In this document: in pieces, positions 19,766 to 31,017 of the stretch
Layout: every line of letters starts with the position of its first letter
How positions within the stretch are numbered: the stretch's first letter is position 1
Assembly: GCF_012910805.1 (NCBI RefSeq)
Contig: NZ_WTVK01000007.1
Location: 1-64,000 of the forward strand
Length of the DNA: 64,000 nucleotides
Source: Aromatoleum evansii
Lineage (GTDB): Bacteria; Pseudomonadota; Gammaproteobacteria; Burkholderiales; Rhodocyclaceae
Direction of reading: 5' to 3'
Position numbers and translations under genes: made by a program
The notes under the pieces: generated by a model
The model's input: the letters and a program-made list of their open reading frames with translations, nothing else
Told to the model about the DNA's origin: nothing
Databases searched by the model: none

Positions 19766-22144
19766 CTATCCACGCAAGCGGGCACCGAGCACAGTTTCAG
19801 CGTGACGCACAATCGCAGTGACTGCGGCATCCACCTCCGCATCCTCAAGCGTCCGCTGAGTATCTTGCATCAACACCCTGAACGCAAGGCTCTTTTTCCC
19901 CGGATCGATGCCCTTGCCATGGTACACATCGAAGAGTTCGACCGCCTTCACGATGGCCGGCGCGGACTCTTTCAGCACGTCGATGACGCGCGCCACCGGC
20001 AGCGCCTGCTCGACCACCAGCGCGAGGTCGCGGGTCACCGCGGGCTGCCGCGAGATCTCCGCATAAGCGGGCAGATCGGCGAGCAGCACGCCATCCATGT
20101 CGAGCTCGAACACCACCGGCGCAGTGCCCAGGTCATAACGCTGCACCCACACCGGATGCAGTTCGCCGACGACGCCGATGCGACGCCCGTCGAGCAGCAC
20201 CGCCGCAGCGCGACCGGGATGGAGCGCGGGCTCCGAAACAGGCTCGAATTTCAGTGCGCGCGGGGCGAACAGCGCCTCGACGTCGCCCTTGACGTCGTAG
20301 AAATCGACATTACGCGTCGGCGCGCCCCACTGCTCGGGCAGCGCCGGCCCGGCCGCAAGACCGGCGACACGCACCGGCTGATGGAAGCCCGCGACGGGCT
20401 CGCCGTCCGCTTTGCGTTCGAAGCAGCGCCCGATCTCGAACACGCGCACGCGGTTCAGCTGGCGCTTGCGGTTCGCGACGAGGTTGCCGGCAAGCCCCGG
20501 AATGAGGCTGCTGCGCATCACGCTCATCTGGCTGGCGATCGGGTTGGCGAGCCGAATCGGCGTCTCGTTGGCACAAAAGTCGCGCTCCCATGCCTCTTCG
20601 ACGAATGCGTAGTTGACGACCTCCTGGTAGTCGCGTCCGGCCAGCAGATGCCGGACATCCCAGGCGCTGCGGCCGGACTCGGAACGGTCCAGCATCGCCA
20701 GCCCTCCCTGCGGCGGCACCGCCGGGATATTGTCGTAACCATAGAGACGCGCGATCTCCTCGATCAGGTCCTCTTCGATCTCGATGTCGAAGCGGAAGGA
20801 CGGAGGCACGACCAACAGGTCCTCTCCCTCCCGGTGGACACCGAGGTGCACTCCATTGAGGAGTTTCTCGATCTCGGCGTCATCGGGGCGGATGCCGAGC
20901 AGGCGGCGGGCGCGTGCCGGGCGCAGACGGACCGGCTTGCGCGCCGGCAGGTGTTCTTTCGACACCGCCTCGACCACCGGCCCCGCGGCGCCGCCGCAAA
21001 TCTCGAGGATCAGCTGCGTCGCGCGCTCGATCGCGCTGGCCGCGAGCTCGAAGTCCACGCCACGCTCGAAGCGGTGCGACGCGTCGGACACGAAACCGTA
21101 GCTGCGCGCGCGTCCCGCGATCGCATCGGGCGCAAAGAAGGCGCTCTCGAGGAACATGTCGGTGGTGTCGAGCGTGATCCCGCTGTCCTCCCCCCCCATG
21201 ATGCCCGCCAACGCCAAGGCACGCGCCTCGTCGGCGATCAGCAGGGTGTCGGCCGCCGGGGTGACGGTCTGCTCGTTGAGCAGCAGCACCTGTTCGCCCT
21301 CGCGCGGATACCGCACGTGAATGGCACCGGACAGGCGCGCATTGTCAAAGGCATGCAGGGGCTGGCCGAGCTCGAGCATCACGTAGTTCGTGATGTCGAC
21401 GAGGGCGCTGATCGAACGGATGCCGGAACGCTGCAGCCGCTGCTTCATCCAGTCCGGCGTCGGCGCCTTCGCATCGACACCGCGCACGATGCGCCCGCAA
21501 TAACGCGGGCACGCGGCCGGCGCATCAAGGACGATGGCGCGACGGTCGTCGATCGTCGCCGGAATCGTCACGACCAGCGGTGCCGACAAGGCCTGGCCGG
21601 TCAGCGCCGCAACCTCGCGTCCGACCCCGAGCAGACTCAGGCAATCCGAACGGTTGGGCGTGAGCTTGATCGTGAACAGCGTGTCGTCGAGCGCCAGGTA
21701 GTCGCGCAGGCTCGTGCCGATCGGCGCATCCGCCGGAAGATCCATCAGCCCGGCGTGATCTTCCGACAAGCCCAGCTCGCGCGCCGAGCACAGCATGCCG
21801 AAGGACTCCACGCCGCGAAGCTTGGCGGCCTTGATCTCGAATCCAGGCAGCTTCGCACCGACGACGGCGCACGGGACCTTCATGCCGACGGCCGCATTGG
21901 GCGCACCGCAGACGATCTGCAGCAGCTCCCCTTGCCCCGCGTCGACCTTGCACAACTTCAGCTTGTCGGCATTGGGATGCTTTTCCGCCTCGACGATGCG
22001 GGCGACGACGACGCCCGTAAAGGGCGGCGCAACCGACGCGGATTCTTCCACCTCGAGGCCGGCCATCGTCAGGAGATGTCCGAGCGCCTCGCTGTCGAGC
22101 GGAGGATTGACGAGGCTCCGCAGCCACTGTTCCGAGAATTGCAT
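19766..22144 (-). CDS. pheT: Phenylalanine-tRNA ligase beta subunit
   Basis: Beta chain of the alpha2-beta2 PheRS. The 792-residue protein has an N-terminal tRNA-binding (EMAP-like) domain ([20 protein letters not shown]), B3/B4 editing domains, B5, and a C-terminal ferredoxin-like anticodon-binding domain. Full length, no break. It lies 7 bp from pheS. Confidence 0.97.
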   Translation of the reverse strand: MQFSEQWLRSLVNPPLDSEALGHLLTMAGLEVEESASVAPPFTGVVVARIVEAEKHPNADKLKLCKVDAGQGELLQIVCGAPNAAVGMKVPCAVVGAKLPGFEIKAAKLRGVESFGMLCSARELGLSEDHAGLMDLPADAPIGTSLRDYLALDDTLFTIKLTPNRSDCLSLLGVGREVAALTGQALSAPLVVTIPATIDDRRAIVLDAPAACPRYCGRIVRGVDAKAPTPDWMKQRLQRSGIRSISALVDITNYVMLELGQPLHAFDNARLSGAIHVRYPREGEQVLLLNEQTVTPAADTLLIADEARALALAGIMGGEDSGITLDTTDMFLESAFFAPDAIAGRARSYGFVSDASHRFERGVDFELAASAIERATQLILEICGGAAGPVVEAVSKEHLPARKPVRLRPARARRLLGIRPDDAEIEKLLNGVHLGVHREGEDLLVVPPSFRFDIEIEEDLIEEIARLYGYDNIPAVPPQGGLAMLDRSESGRSAWDVRHLLAGRDYQEVVNYAFVEEAWERDFCANETPIRLANPIASQMSVMRSSLIPGLAGNLVANRKRQLNRVRVFEIGRCFERKADGEPVAGFHQPVRVAGLAAGPALPEQWGAPTRNVDFYDVKGDVEALFAPRALKFEPVSEPALHPGRAAAVLLDGRRIGVVGELHPVWVQRYDLGTAPVVFELDMDGVLLADLPAYAEISRQPAVTRDLALVVEQALPVARVIDVLKESAPAIVKAVELFDVYHGKGIDPGKKSLAFRVLMQDTQRTLEDAEVDAAVTAIVRHAETVLGARLRG

Positions 22145-22151
22145 GATTCGA

Positions 22152-23201
<1,050 letters not shown>

Positions 23202-23206
23202 TCAGG

Positions 23207-23234
23207 AAAAAAAAAGGAGGCCAGGCCTCCTTTT
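23207..23234 (-). terminator. Terminator/attenuator hairpin between rplT and pheS
   Basis: The stem GGAGG/CCTCC sits between an A9 run and a T6 run. On the minus strand it is followed by nine U, so it can end transcription after rplT or attenuate read-through into pheST. No Phe-rich leader peptide precedes it. Confidence 0.75.
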
Positions 23235-23250
23235 TTCGTGCTGCGTTCGA

Positions 23251-23610
23251 TTACGCAGCGAGTTTGGCCCGGGCCTGATCTGCGAGCGCCGCAAAAGCGG
23301 GCTTGTCGAACACGGCCAGGTCGGCCAGCACCTTGCGGTCAACTTCGATCGCAGCCTTCTTCAGGCCGTTCATGAAGGTGCTGTAGGTCAGACCGACTTC
23401 ACGCGCAGCGGCGTTGATACGGGCGATCCACAGGGCACGGAACTGGCGCTTGCGCTGACGACGGTCACGGTAGGCGTACTGACCGGCCTTCATCACCGCC
23501 TGCTTGGCGATGCGGTATACGTTCTTGCGGCGGCCGCGGTAACCCTTGGCCTGATCGAGAACCTTCTTGTGACGTGCGCGGGCGGTTACACCACGTTTAA
23601 CTCGGGGCAT
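23251..23610 (-). CDS. rplT: 50S ribosomal protein L20
   Basis: A 119-residue 23S rRNA-binding protein needed for early 50S assembly. It starts [18 protein letters not shown], the standard L20 N-terminus. It lies 12 bp after rpmI. In other bacteria L20 represses translation of the rpmI-rplT mRNA. Confidence 0.98.
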   Translation of the reverse strand: MPRVKRGVTARARHKKVLDQAKGYRGRRKNVYRIAKQAVMKAGQYAYRDRRQRKRQFRALWIARINAAAREVGLTYSTFMNGLKKAAIEVDRKVLADLAVFDKPAFAALADQARAKLAA

Positions 23611-23622
23611 GGCGGTCTCCTA

Positions 23623-23820
23623 TCAAGCGTAAGGCAGCATGGCGCGGATCAGCTTCTCGTCGGCGGCGTGGACTTCCGTCATGCCGCGCAGCTGGCGCTT
23701 GCTCTTGGTGGTCTTCTTGGTAAGGATGTGGCGCTTGAACGCCTGGGACCGCTTGATCCCACCACTAGCGCGGACCTTGAACCGCTTGGCGGCTCCGCTC
23801 TTGGTCTTCATCTTCGGCAT
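23623..23820 (-). CDS. rpmI: 50S ribosomal protein L35
   Basis: A 65-residue ribosomal protein starting [16 protein letters not shown]. An ATG four codons upstream is in frame, but the MPKMK start is universal in the family. It sits between infC and rplT. Confidence 0.97.
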   Translation of the reverse strand: MPKMKTKSGAAKRFKVRASGGIKRSQAFKRHILTKKTTKSKRQLRGMTEVHAADEKLIRAMLPYA

Positions 23821-23963
23821 TGCTAACTCCAAAGTTTATGAATGACGTCAGGTAGCGTCGCCCTGCGGCGCATTTTCAACCCGACACCACTTGTTTTCCG
23901 GCGACCAACATTCGCCGGGGTTTGCCTCCCGCCCGAGGGAGGAAGGCAGATTCTTCGTCGCGA
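23821..23963 (-). promoter_or_regulatory. infC-rpmI spacer with stem-loop (possible L20 operator)
   Basis: A 143-nt spacer that is long for this operon. It holds an imperfect hairpin, TGCCTCCC (23923) pairing with GGGAGGAAGGCA (to 23948), just past the infC stop. In E. coli the equivalent region forms the L20 translational operator. Whether this folds into an L20-binding mimic of 23S rRNA is inference only. Confidence 0.35.
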
Positions 23964-24488
23964 TCAGCGATTCTTCTTGATCGGCGCGATGACCATCACC
24001 ATCTGACGCCCTTCCATCTTGGGCATCTGCTCGACCTGGCCGTGCTCTTCCAGATCGGCCTTGATCCGCTCGAGCTGACGCAGACCGAATTCCTGGTGCG
24101 CCATTTCCCGACCGCGAAAACGCAGCGTCACCTTGCACTTGTCACCTTCTTCAAGGAAGCGCTTGAGGTTGCGCAACTTGATCTGGTAGTCGTTCTCGTC
24201 AGTCGCCGGGCGCAGCTTCACTTCCTTGATCTGCACCTGCTTCTGCTTGAGCTTGGCTTCGTGGGCCTTCTTCTGTTCCTGATACTTGAACTTGCCGAAG
24301 TCCATCACACGACAGACCGGGGGCTGCGCCATCGGCGCAATTTCGACAAGATCGAGGCCGGCTTCTTCTGCCGCCTCGAGAGCCGTTCTCAGGGAAACAA
24401 TACCGATCGGTTCGCCGTCTTCACCGAGCAGACGAACTTCGGGCGCGCTGATCTCCTCATTGACGCGCTGCTTTTTCTCTTGAGCGAT
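23964..24488 (-). CDS. infC: Translation initiation factor IF-3 (ATC start codon)
   Basis: IF-3 binds the 30S subunit and discriminates against non-canonical start codons. The conserved N-terminal domain ([22 protein letters not shown]) begins at an ATC codon at 24488. An in-frame TGA lies two codons upstream and no ATG or GTG fits, while GGAG is well spaced before ATC. The protein is 174 residues. infC of many bacteria uses AUU/AUC/AUA so that IF-3 represses its own translation. The first ATG, at 24332, would delete the N-terminal domain. Confidence 0.95.
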   Translation of the reverse strand: MAQEKKQRVNEEISAPEVRLLGEDGEPIGIVSLRTALEAAEEAGLDLVEIAPMAQPPVCRVMDFGKFKYQEQKKAHEAKLKQKQVQIKEVKLRPATDENDYQIKLRNLKRFLEEGDKCKVTLRFRGREMAHQEFGLRQLERIKADLEEHGQVEQMPKMEGRQMVMVIAPIKKNR

Positions 24489-24515
24489 GGTTCAGTTCTC
24501 CACGAATGCCAAAAA

Positions 24516-26432
24516 TCAAATCGAGGCCGACCGCGCTTGAACTTCGCGCTGCCAACGCTCGATCAGGGTATCGAGGGTCATCTGGCCAAGGTCTTGGCCC
24601 CCTCGGGCACGCACGGCAACGAGGCCTGCCGCCTTTTCCTTCTCGCCGATGACGATCTGGTAAGGCAGCTTGTGCACGCTATGTTCGCGGATTTTATAGG
24701 TAATCTTTTCGTTACGCAAATCCGCCTCGACCCGGAAACCCGCCCGCTTCAAGCGTTTTGTGACTTCCGTCGCATATTCCGACTGACCTTCGGAGATGTT
24801 CAGCACCACGGCCTGCACCGGCGAGAGCCACAGCGGCAGTGCGCCGGCGAAGTGCTCGATGAGGATGCCGATGAAGCGCTCGAGCGAGCCGAGGATCGCG
24901 CGGTGCAGCATCACCGGGAATTTCTTCGTGTTGTCCTCGGCGACATATTCGGCACCGAGACGCACGGGCAGATTGAAGTCGAGCTGCAGCGTGCCGCACT
25001 GCCACACGCGATTGAGGCAGTCCTTGAGCGAGAACTCGATCTTCGGCCCGTAGAAGGCGCCCTCGCCCGGCTGCAGCTCATAGGCGAGCCCTTGCGCATC
25101 GAGCGCCGCCGCGAGCGCAGCCTCGGCCGCATCCCACTGTTCGTCGGTTCCGACGCGCTTTTCCGGACGCGTGGACAGCTTGATCAGGATCTCGGTGAAG
25201 CCGAAATCGGCATAAACCTTCTGCAGCAGGCTGATGAAGGCCGCGGATTCCGCCTGCACCTGGTCCTCGGCGCAGAAGATGTGGGCATCGTCCTGCACGA
25301 AGTTGCGCACGCGCATGATGCCGTGCAAGGAGCCCGACGGTTCGTTGCGATGGCAGGAGCCGAACTCGGCCATGCGCAACGGCAGGTCGCGATAGCTCTT
25401 CAAACCCTGATTGAAGATCTGGATGTGGCACGGGCAGTTCATCGGCTTCACGGCGTAGTCGTGCTTTTCGGACTGCGTCGTGAACATGAGGTCGGAATAC
25501 ATACCCCAGTGACCGGACTTCTCCCACAGCGAGCGATCGACGATCTGGGGCGTCTTCACTTCCTGGTAGCCGTTTTCGAGGATGGTGCGGCGCATGTATT
25601 GCTCGACCTGCTGCCACAGCGTCCAGCCGTTGGCATGCCAGAACACCATGCCGGGCGCCTCTTCCTGCAGATGGAAGAGATCGAGCAGGCGTCCGAGCTT
25701 GCGATGGTCGCGCTTCTCGGCTTCCTCGAGCATGTGGAGATAGCTCTCGAGATCTTCCTTCTTCGCCCACGCGGTGCCATACACGCGCTGGAGCATCTCG
25801 TTCTTCGAATCGCCACGCCAGTAGGCGCCCGCAAGCTTGGTCAGCTTGAAGACCTTGAGCTTGCCCGTCGAGGGCACGTGCGGACCGCGGCACAGATCGA
25901 TGAAATCGCCCTGGCGATAGAGCGAGACATCCTCGCCCTGCGGGATCGAGGCGATGATCTCGGCCTTGTAGTTCTCGCCCTGCGACTTGAAGAACTCGAC
26001 CGCCTTGTCGCGCGACCATACTTCGCGCGCGACCGGGATCTCGCGCCTGGCGAGCTCGGCCATGCGCTTTTCGATGCTCTCGAGGTCTTCCGGCGTGAAG
26101 GGGCGCTTGTACGAGAAGTCGTAGTAGAAGCCGTTCTCGATCACGGGGCCGATCGTGACCTGCGCGTCAGGGAAAAGCTCCTTCACCGCATGCGCGAGCA
26201 GGTGGGCCGTCGAGTGGCGGATGATGTCGACGCCTTCTTCGCTCTTGTCGGTGACGATCGCCAAGGAGGCATCCCCTTCGATGCGATGCGAGAGGTCGAC
26301 CAGCTTGCCGTCGACCTTGCCGGCAAGGGACGCCTTGGCGAGACCGGCACCGATCGATGCCGCGACGTCGAGCACGGTCACCGGATGGTCGAAGCTGCGT
26401 ACGGAACCGTCAGGGAGCGTGATGTTCGGCAT
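24516..26432 (-). CDS. thrS: Threonine-tRNA ligase
   Basis: A 638-residue class II synthetase. It has the N-terminal TGS domain ([20 protein letters not shown]), the editing domain with zinc-site motif [11 protein letters not shown], the catalytic core ([29 protein letters not shown]) and a C-terminal anticodon domain. An upstream in-frame extension crosses a terminator hairpin and is rejected. It heads the thrS-infC-rpmI-rplT-pheST-ihfA cluster. Confidence 0.97.
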   Translation of the reverse strand: MPNITLPDGSVRSFDHPVTVLDVAASIGAGLAKASLAGKVDGKLVDLSHRIEGDASLAIVTDKSEEGVDIIRHSTAHLLAHAVKELFPDAQVTIGPVIENGFYYDFSYKRPFTPEDLESIEKRMAELARREIPVAREVWSRDKAVEFFKSQGENYKAEIIASIPQGEDVSLYRQGDFIDLCRGPHVPSTGKLKVFKLTKLAGAYWRGDSKNEMLQRVYGTAWAKKEDLESYLHMLEEAEKRDHRKLGRLLDLFHLQEEAPGMVFWHANGWTLWQQVEQYMRRTILENGYQEVKTPQIVDRSLWEKSGHWGMYSDLMFTTQSEKHDYAVKPMNCPCHIQIFNQGLKSYRDLPLRMAEFGSCHRNEPSGSLHGIMRVRNFVQDDAHIFCAEDQVQAESAAFISLLQKVYADFGFTEILIKLSTRPEKRVGTDEQWDAAEAALAAALDAQGLAYELQPGEGAFYGPKIEFSLKDCLNRVWQCGTLQLDFNLPVRLGAEYVAEDNTKKFPVMLHRAILGSLERFIGILIEHFAGALPLWLSPVQAVVLNISEGQSEYATEVTKRLKRAGFRVEADLRNEKITYKIREHSVHKLPYQIVIGEKEKAAGLVAVRARGGQDLGQMTLDTLIERWQREVQARSASI

Positions 26433-26485
26433 GATCTCTAGGCCTCGAAGGGGTGGCAATAAGCAGACGATGAAAAACGTGGACG

Positions 26486-26513
26486 AAAAAAAAGTGCGGA
26501 CGGGCCGCACTTT
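26486..26513 (-). terminator. Terminator/attenuator in the thrS leader
   Basis: On the minus strand the stem AAAGTGCGG/CCGCACTTT with a 5-nt loop is followed by eight U. It ends only about 55 nt before the thrS ATG and about 90 nt after tRNA-Val. It may end the tRNA transcript, or attenuate thrS if the promoter lies upstream. Confidence 0.8.
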
Positions 26514-26598
26514 CTTCCTAGAGCACTACAGCGGAGCCCGACTTTTCAGTTTCCGGCTTCAGTAGTAGTTCGGAAGATCACCTTCCTGCTCCATACGT

Positions 26599-26675
26599 TG
26601 GTAGGCGCGATTGGACTCGAACCAACGACCCCCACCATGTCAAGGTGGTGCTCTAACCAGCTGAGCTACGCGCCT
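26599..26675 (-). tRNA. tRNA-Val (anticodon GAC)
   Basis: A 77-nt cloverleaf on the minus strand: acceptor AGGCGCG pairing with CGCGCCT, D arm GCTCAGCTGGTTAGAGC, anticodon stem-loop CCACCTTGACATGGTGG, T arm TTGG-TTCGAGT-CCAA, discriminator A, CCA encoded. Anticodon GAC decodes valine GUC/GUU. Confidence 0.95.
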
Positions 26676-26773
26676 GCTAAGAGCTGCGCATTATAGGCAT
26701 CGATTCCTGCTTGCGCAACACCTTTCGCAAAAAATCTTTCGATACCACCCTCACCGCGCAAATCGGCGGCCGA

Positions 26774-28366
26774 TCAGTGGCTGGTGCCCTCCTCGCGCGT
26801 GATCTTGTTCCAGACGTTGTACTTGCCGACCGGCTTCTTCATCGGCAGGCGCTTCACTTCCTCGAGCGTCTTCGCGTCATACACGATCAGCGCGCCGTCC
26901 ATCTCCCACAGGCTGGCGAGTGCGTAACGGCCGTCGCGCGTGAATTCGATGTGCGCGAGCGTCTGGCCCGGGGCGGCCTTCAGTTCCTTGACGATCTCCA
27001 GCGTCTGCTTGTCGATGACCTGCAGGGTGTTCTTCGCCTCGCGGCTCATCATGGAATCGACGAAGGCGTAGCGGCTGTTCTCGTGGCTGCGCAGGAAGAA
27101 GCCGGGACCGCGGGTCGGGATGCGCTTCACGACGCTCCAGTCCTTGAGATCAATGACGGTGACTTCGGCGGCCTTCAGGTTGGTGCTGGCCATGACGCGC
27201 CGCCCCTGCCAATCCCAGGAGATGCCGGAACCGAGGTGCGGCATGCCGTCGAGGGCGAGGTCGGCAATCTTGCGCCGGACGTCGAGGTGCACGACCTGTC
27301 CGACGCCATCCCGCGAGGCCCCGAGGACGGTCGAGTAGTCCTGCGTGAAGAAGAAGTCGTCGAGGGGGTCGGCGAGCGTGGTGCGGCGGGGATTGAGGTA
27401 GCCGGGGACGAAGGCGCCTTCGCGGTACTTGAAGTCGTGCACGTAGCCGGTCGGGATCTCCTCGGCGTGGCGGTTGTAGCTGATCTCCCAGATCTCGGGA
27501 ACGTCCTTGAGCGCCGCGACGAAGCTGTTGCGCGGGGTGGCTTCATAGACCGCGGACACGCGCGAACTCGTCTTGCCGTCGCGGTCGGTAACGGGGATCG
27601 ATTTCAGCAGGTTGAGATCCCCGTCGAGCAGCACCAGCGTATGCGGGAGGTAGTTGGCGACCGCAACGTGCTTGCCGTCGGGCGACACCGCGACGTTGCG
27701 CGTATTGATGCCGGCGCGGATCTCGGTGACGACCTTGAGGTTCCACAGGTCGTACTTGCTGATCCAGCCGTCCCGCGAGGCAAAGAACACGTAGCGGCCG
27801 TCGGTGGTGAACTTGGGCCCGCCGTGGAGCGCGTGGCGGCTCTGGAAGCGGTGAATGCGCTCGAGCTTGTCGCCATCGAGGACCGACACGTGGTGGTCCC
27901 CGGTTTCGACGACGAGGAAGAGGTTCATCGGATCGGCGTCGAACACCGGCTTCGCGGACAGCGTCGCGGGATCGATGTGGGCAATGCGAGAGGCGCGGAT
28001 GTCGGCCTCGCCCCAGGCGGGTGCGGGAACGACCGGGGTGTAGATCCACGAGACGAGCGCAGCGATCTGATCCTGCGGGATCAGCGCACCGAACGGCAGC
28101 ATCTGGGTGGCCGTCCGACCGTCGCGGACCACCGTGGCGGCCTCCTCCTTGCGCAGGCGAGCGAGGTTCTCGGGCAGGAGTGCGGGGCCTGTCGCGCCGA
28201 GGCGGTCGGGGCCATGACAGGCCGCGCAGTGTTGCTGGTAGGTGGCTTGGGGGCTTTCGGCGGCGCGGGAGTCGGCGACGTGCAGCGCAAGGGCCGCACC
28301 GAAGAGGAAACCGGACAGGATCAGGACTCGCCGCACGGGAAGCGGCAGGGTTTGCGTGGATTTCAT
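26774..28366 (-). CDS. nirN: Dihydro-heme d1 dehydrogenase NirN
   Basis: NirN is a periplasmic cytochrome related to NirS that catalyses the last step of heme d1 formation, oxidising the propionate side chain of dihydro-heme d1, and hands it to NirS. The 530-residue protein has a signal peptide, an N-terminal cytochrome c domain with one CAACH heme site (about residue 47), and an eight-bladed propeller of the d1 type. It is the last gene of the nirS1-nirT-nirB-cupredoxin-nirJ-nirN unit, 12 bp after nirJ. Confidence 0.92.
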   Translation of the reverse strand: MKSTQTLPLPVRRVLILSGFLFGAALALHVADSRAAESPQATYQQHCAACHGPDRLGATGPALLPENLARLRKEEAATVVRDGRTATQMLPFGALIPQDQIAALVSWIYTPVVPAPAWGEADIRASRIAHIDPATLSAKPVFDADPMNLFLVVETGDHHVSVLDGDKLERIHRFQSRHALHGGPKFTTDGRYVFFASRDGWISKYDLWNLKVVTEIRAGINTRNVAVSPDGKHVAVANYLPHTLVLLDGDLNLLKSIPVTDRDGKTSSRVSAVYEATPRNSFVAALKDVPEIWEISYNRHAEEIPTGYVHDFKYREGAFVPGYLNPRRTTLADPLDDFFFTQDYSTVLGASRDGVGQVVHLDVRRKIADLALDGMPHLGSGISWDWQGRRVMASTNLKAAEVTVIDLKDWSVVKRIPTRGPGFFLRSHENSRYAFVDSMMSREAKNTLQVIDKQTLEIVKELKAAPGQTLAHIEFTRDGRYALASLWEMDGALIVYDAKTLEEVKRLPMKKPVGKYNVWNKITREEGTSH

Positions 28367-28378
28367 GGAGGCCTCAAA

Positions 28379-29584
28379 TCAGGAGGTGCGCCGGCGGGGA
28401 ACAAAGGGGGTGGTGACGATGCGCTCGCCGCGGCTCTCCCCGGCCTCCAGGCCGATCTCCTGGTCGCTCAGGTAGCAGCCGGGATCCTCGGCCCACGCAT
28501 TCCCGGTGATCTGCTGCGCGCGCACCCGTGAGCTGCCGTTGCAGATCTCGAGATGGCGGCAGGCGCCGCAGCGCCCGGAAAGGACGCGCGGGTGCTGCTT
28601 GAGTCCGGCCATGAGGGGGTTCGAGAGGTCGCTCCAGATATCGGAGAACTTGCGCTCATGGACACTGCCGAGCGGAACGTGCCACCACATCGTGTCGGGA
28701 TGGACGACACCCAGGTTGTCGATGTTGGCGACATTCACGCCGCTGGCGTTGCCGCCCCATTGCACGAGTTTGCCGCGGATGTGCTCGACGTGTTCCGGGA
28801 AGCGCCGGGCGACCCAGTGCAGCAGATAGACGCCATCGGCATCGTTGTTGCCGGTGACGAAGTCCTTCTCGATGCCACGCCGATGGAGGTCGAGGCAGGT
28901 TTCGAAGAGCAGGTCCATCGCATCGCGCGTGGTCTGGTGACGGGCGTCGTCGGCACGGTGCTTGTTGCCGCGGCCGGCGTAGTTGAGGTGGGAGAAGTAG
29001 AACTTGTCGATGCCCTCGTCCTTGACCAGACGCAGCAGCGCCGGCAGGTCGTGGGCGTTGTCCTCGGTCATCGTGTAGCGCACGCCGACCTTGATGCCGC
29101 GCGCGAGGCATAGGCGGATGCCGGCCATCGAGGCCTCGAAGGCGCCTTCGAGGCGGCGGAACTTGTCGTGTGTCGCGCCGATGCCGTCCAAGCTCACGCC
29201 GACGTAGTCGAAACCGGTGTCGGCGATCGCGCCGATGTTGCTGTCGTTGATCAGCGTGCCGTTGCTCGACAGGCCGACGTAGAAGCCCAGCGCCTTCGCG
29301 CGACGCCCGATCTCGAAGATGTCGGGACGCAGCAGCGGCTCGCCGCCGGACAGGATCAGCACCGGGACGCGGAAGGCCTTGAGGTCGTCCATGACGCGCA
29401 AGACGTCGTCGGTGGAGAGTTCGCCGGGAAAATCCTTGTCGGCCGATATTGAATAGCAGTGCTTGCAGGTGAGGTTGCAGCGTCGGATCAGGTTCCAGAT
29501 GACCACCGGGCCGGGCGGATTGCGCCGCGGGGCGACGGGCGTCGGGTGGTCGAGTTCACGGATGAAGTGCGAGATGCGGAACAT
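28379..29584 (-). CDS. nirJ: Heme d1 biosynthesis radical SAM protein NirJ
   Basis: NirJ replaces the propionates at C3 and C8 of 12,18-didecarboxysiroheme during heme d1 synthesis. The 401-residue protein has the radical SAM cluster motif CNLTCKHC, SAM-binding SGGEPLLRPD, and a C-terminal SPASM-like Cys set (CGACRHLEIC with a further Cys in DPGCYL). The ATG giving MFRISHFIRELDHPT matches family starts. A longer upstream frame runs into the spacer before the cupredoxin gene and is rejected. Confidence 0.94.
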   Translation of the reverse strand: MFRISHFIRELDHPTPVAPRRNPPGPVVIWNLIRRCNLTCKHCYSISADKDFPGELSTDDVLRVMDDLKAFRVPVLILSGGEPLLRPDIFEIGRRAKALGFYVGLSSNGTLINDSNIGAIADTGFDYVGVSLDGIGATHDKFRRLEGAFEASMAGIRLCLARGIKVGVRYTMTEDNAHDLPALLRLVKDEGIDKFYFSHLNYAGRGNKHRADDARHQTTRDAMDLLFETCLDLHRRGIEKDFVTGNNDADGVYLLHWVARRFPEHVEHIRGKLVQWGGNASGVNVANIDNLGVVHPDTMWWHVPLGSVHERKFSDIWSDLSNPLMAGLKQHPRVLSGRCGACRHLEICNGSSRVRAQQITGNAWAEDPGCYLSDQEIGLEAGESRGERIVTTPFVPRRRTS

Positions 29585-29679
29585 GGGACTCTCCTCAGTG
29601 CTGCCATTACAGCGAAGCGCAGCCTTGCGGGAAATGACGCCGGTCAAGGTCCGCGGACGGGCGGCACCCCGTCCTGTCT

Positions 29680-30012
29680 TCACTCGGTGACGACGACAGC
29701 GCCCTTCATCTCGGGATGAGGTCCGCAGTGGTACTCGTAACGCCCGGCCTGCGGAAAGGCGCGGGACCATTTCTCGCCGGGAAAGAAGCGCTCGGATTCC
29801 TCGCCGCTGGCATCGAACGCCACGGAATGGCTGGTCCGCTTCTCGCGATTGATCCAGGTAACCGTGTCGCCTGCCCGGATTTCCACGACCGCCGGGCTGA
29901 ACTTGTAATCCGCGATATTCACTTCGTGCTCGGCGGCGCACGCGATGTCGGCGAACCCGATCACGAGAAACACGCCTGCCTGCAAGGCCCGGTTGATTGG
30001 ATGCACGATCAT
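29680..30012 (-). CDS. Cupredoxin-domain periplasmic protein
   Basis: A small exported blue-copper-type protein of about 110 residues. A hydrophobic leader (GVFLVIGFADIACA) precedes the cupredoxin fold. The four type-1 copper ligands are present: His in TSHS, then Cys, His and Met in YHCGPHPEMKG. It occupies the place that nirM (cytochrome c551) has in pseudomonad nir clusters, so it may carry electrons to a NirS. Start choice is uncertain: ATG at 30012 has its GAGGG too close, whereas GTG at 30006 is better spaced. Confidence 0.8.
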   Translation of the reverse strand: MIVHPINRALQAGVFLVIGFADIACAAEHEVNIADYKFSPAVVEIRAGDTVTWINREKRTSHSVAFDASGEESERFFPGEKWSRAFPQAGRYEYHCGPHPEMKGAVVVTE

Positions 30013-30103
30013 CCCTCGCAAAAGTCCGGTTGGAGAAGGCGGAAGCCGCCTTCCCCGGCGAACGGGGAAAGGCGGCTTCCGGGCCGGCGCATTTGAGCGC
30101 GCC

Positions 30104-30973
30104 TTACTTCGCGACGGTGATATCGGCGTTCGCGTCGATGCCGAGCTTGTAGCCGAGGGAAACGTGGTGGAAGCGACCGGCTGCGCTGTCGTCGTGGATG
30201 GCGAAGCCGAAGTTGTACGTCTTGCCCGATTCGAGCGCGACGTCGCCTTCCCCGCCTGCCAGCTTGCGCGCGAAGACGACTGTCCAGGTGTCGCCCTCGA
30301 GCTTCCCGTCCGCGCTCACGAGCGCCTGGCCGCCTTCCATCACGCGCTTGTCCGCGACGTAGCCGTTGAAGCCTTTCTTCTCTCCGCTGCGCCACTGGTA
30401 CAGGTCGTAGAACTTGCCTTCGGCCAGCGATCCGCCCTTCACATATTTCAGCTTCGTGTCCGCGGCACTCGGCATGGTGCGCGAGTCGATGTGGCAGGTG
30501 GACCAGCAGCCGCCGAGATCGGCCAGTTCGACCTTGCCGCCGGCTTCGAGCATGAAGGCGACCTTGACCGGATTCTTCGCGTCCATCTTGGCGCCGCCGG
30601 ATGCGGGCGGCTGCTTCCAGGAGAAGCGCACGTAGAGGTTGTCGGCGTCACGAGCGGCCTGCACCTTGACGGGAATCGAAGGCGCCTTGCCGGCGATCGG
30701 CGTCGGTTCGATCTTCTGACCGCTGGCCATCTTCTTGCCCATGTCGGCCGTTTCCGAATGGTGGCAGTCGGCGCACGTTTCACCCTTCTTCATGCCGCGC
30801 GCACCACCGTGCTCCGTTCCCTTGGTGATCCACTCGATCGGGGATACGCCCGGATAGAACACGGTGATGTCCTTCGCGGGAACCTTGCCCCAGTCGGGAG
30901 CCGCCGCCATTGCCGCACCTGTGGCGCCAGTCAGGATTGCGCCGACAACGCCGGCAATTATCGTTTTCTTCAT
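30104..30973 (-). CDS. nirB: Diheme cytochrome c-552-type protein (NirB-like)
   Basis: A 289-residue periplasmic protein with a signal peptide (MKKTIIAGVVGAILTGATG...), a CADCHH heme c site near residue 68, and an unusual CX3CH site (CWSTCH) near residue 155. The latter lies in a domain of the cytochrome c-552/ethylbenzene-dehydrogenase heme-binding type. Placement after nirS and nirT matches P. stutzeri nirSTB, where nirB encodes a diheme cytochrome c-552. Its exact electron-transfer role is not settled. Downstream, a cupredoxin follows. Confidence 0.75.
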   Translation of the reverse strand: MKKTIIAGVVGAILTGATGAAMAAAPDWGKVPAKDITVFYPGVSPIEWITKGTEHGGARGMKKGETCADCHHSETADMGKKMASGQKIEPTPIAGKAPSIPVKVQAARDADNLYVRFSWKQPPASGGAKMDAKNPVKVAFMLEAGGKVELADLGGCWSTCHIDSRTMPSAADTKLKYVKGGSLAEGKFYDLYQWRSGEKKGFNGYVADKRVMEGGQALVSADGKLEGDTWTVVFARKLAGGEGDVALESGKTYNFGFAIHDDSAAGRFHHVSLGYKLGIDANADITVAK

Positions 30974-31017
30974 CGTCGATTCCTCAGTTGATTCAGTCGG
31001 AGGCCTGCATGCGTGGC

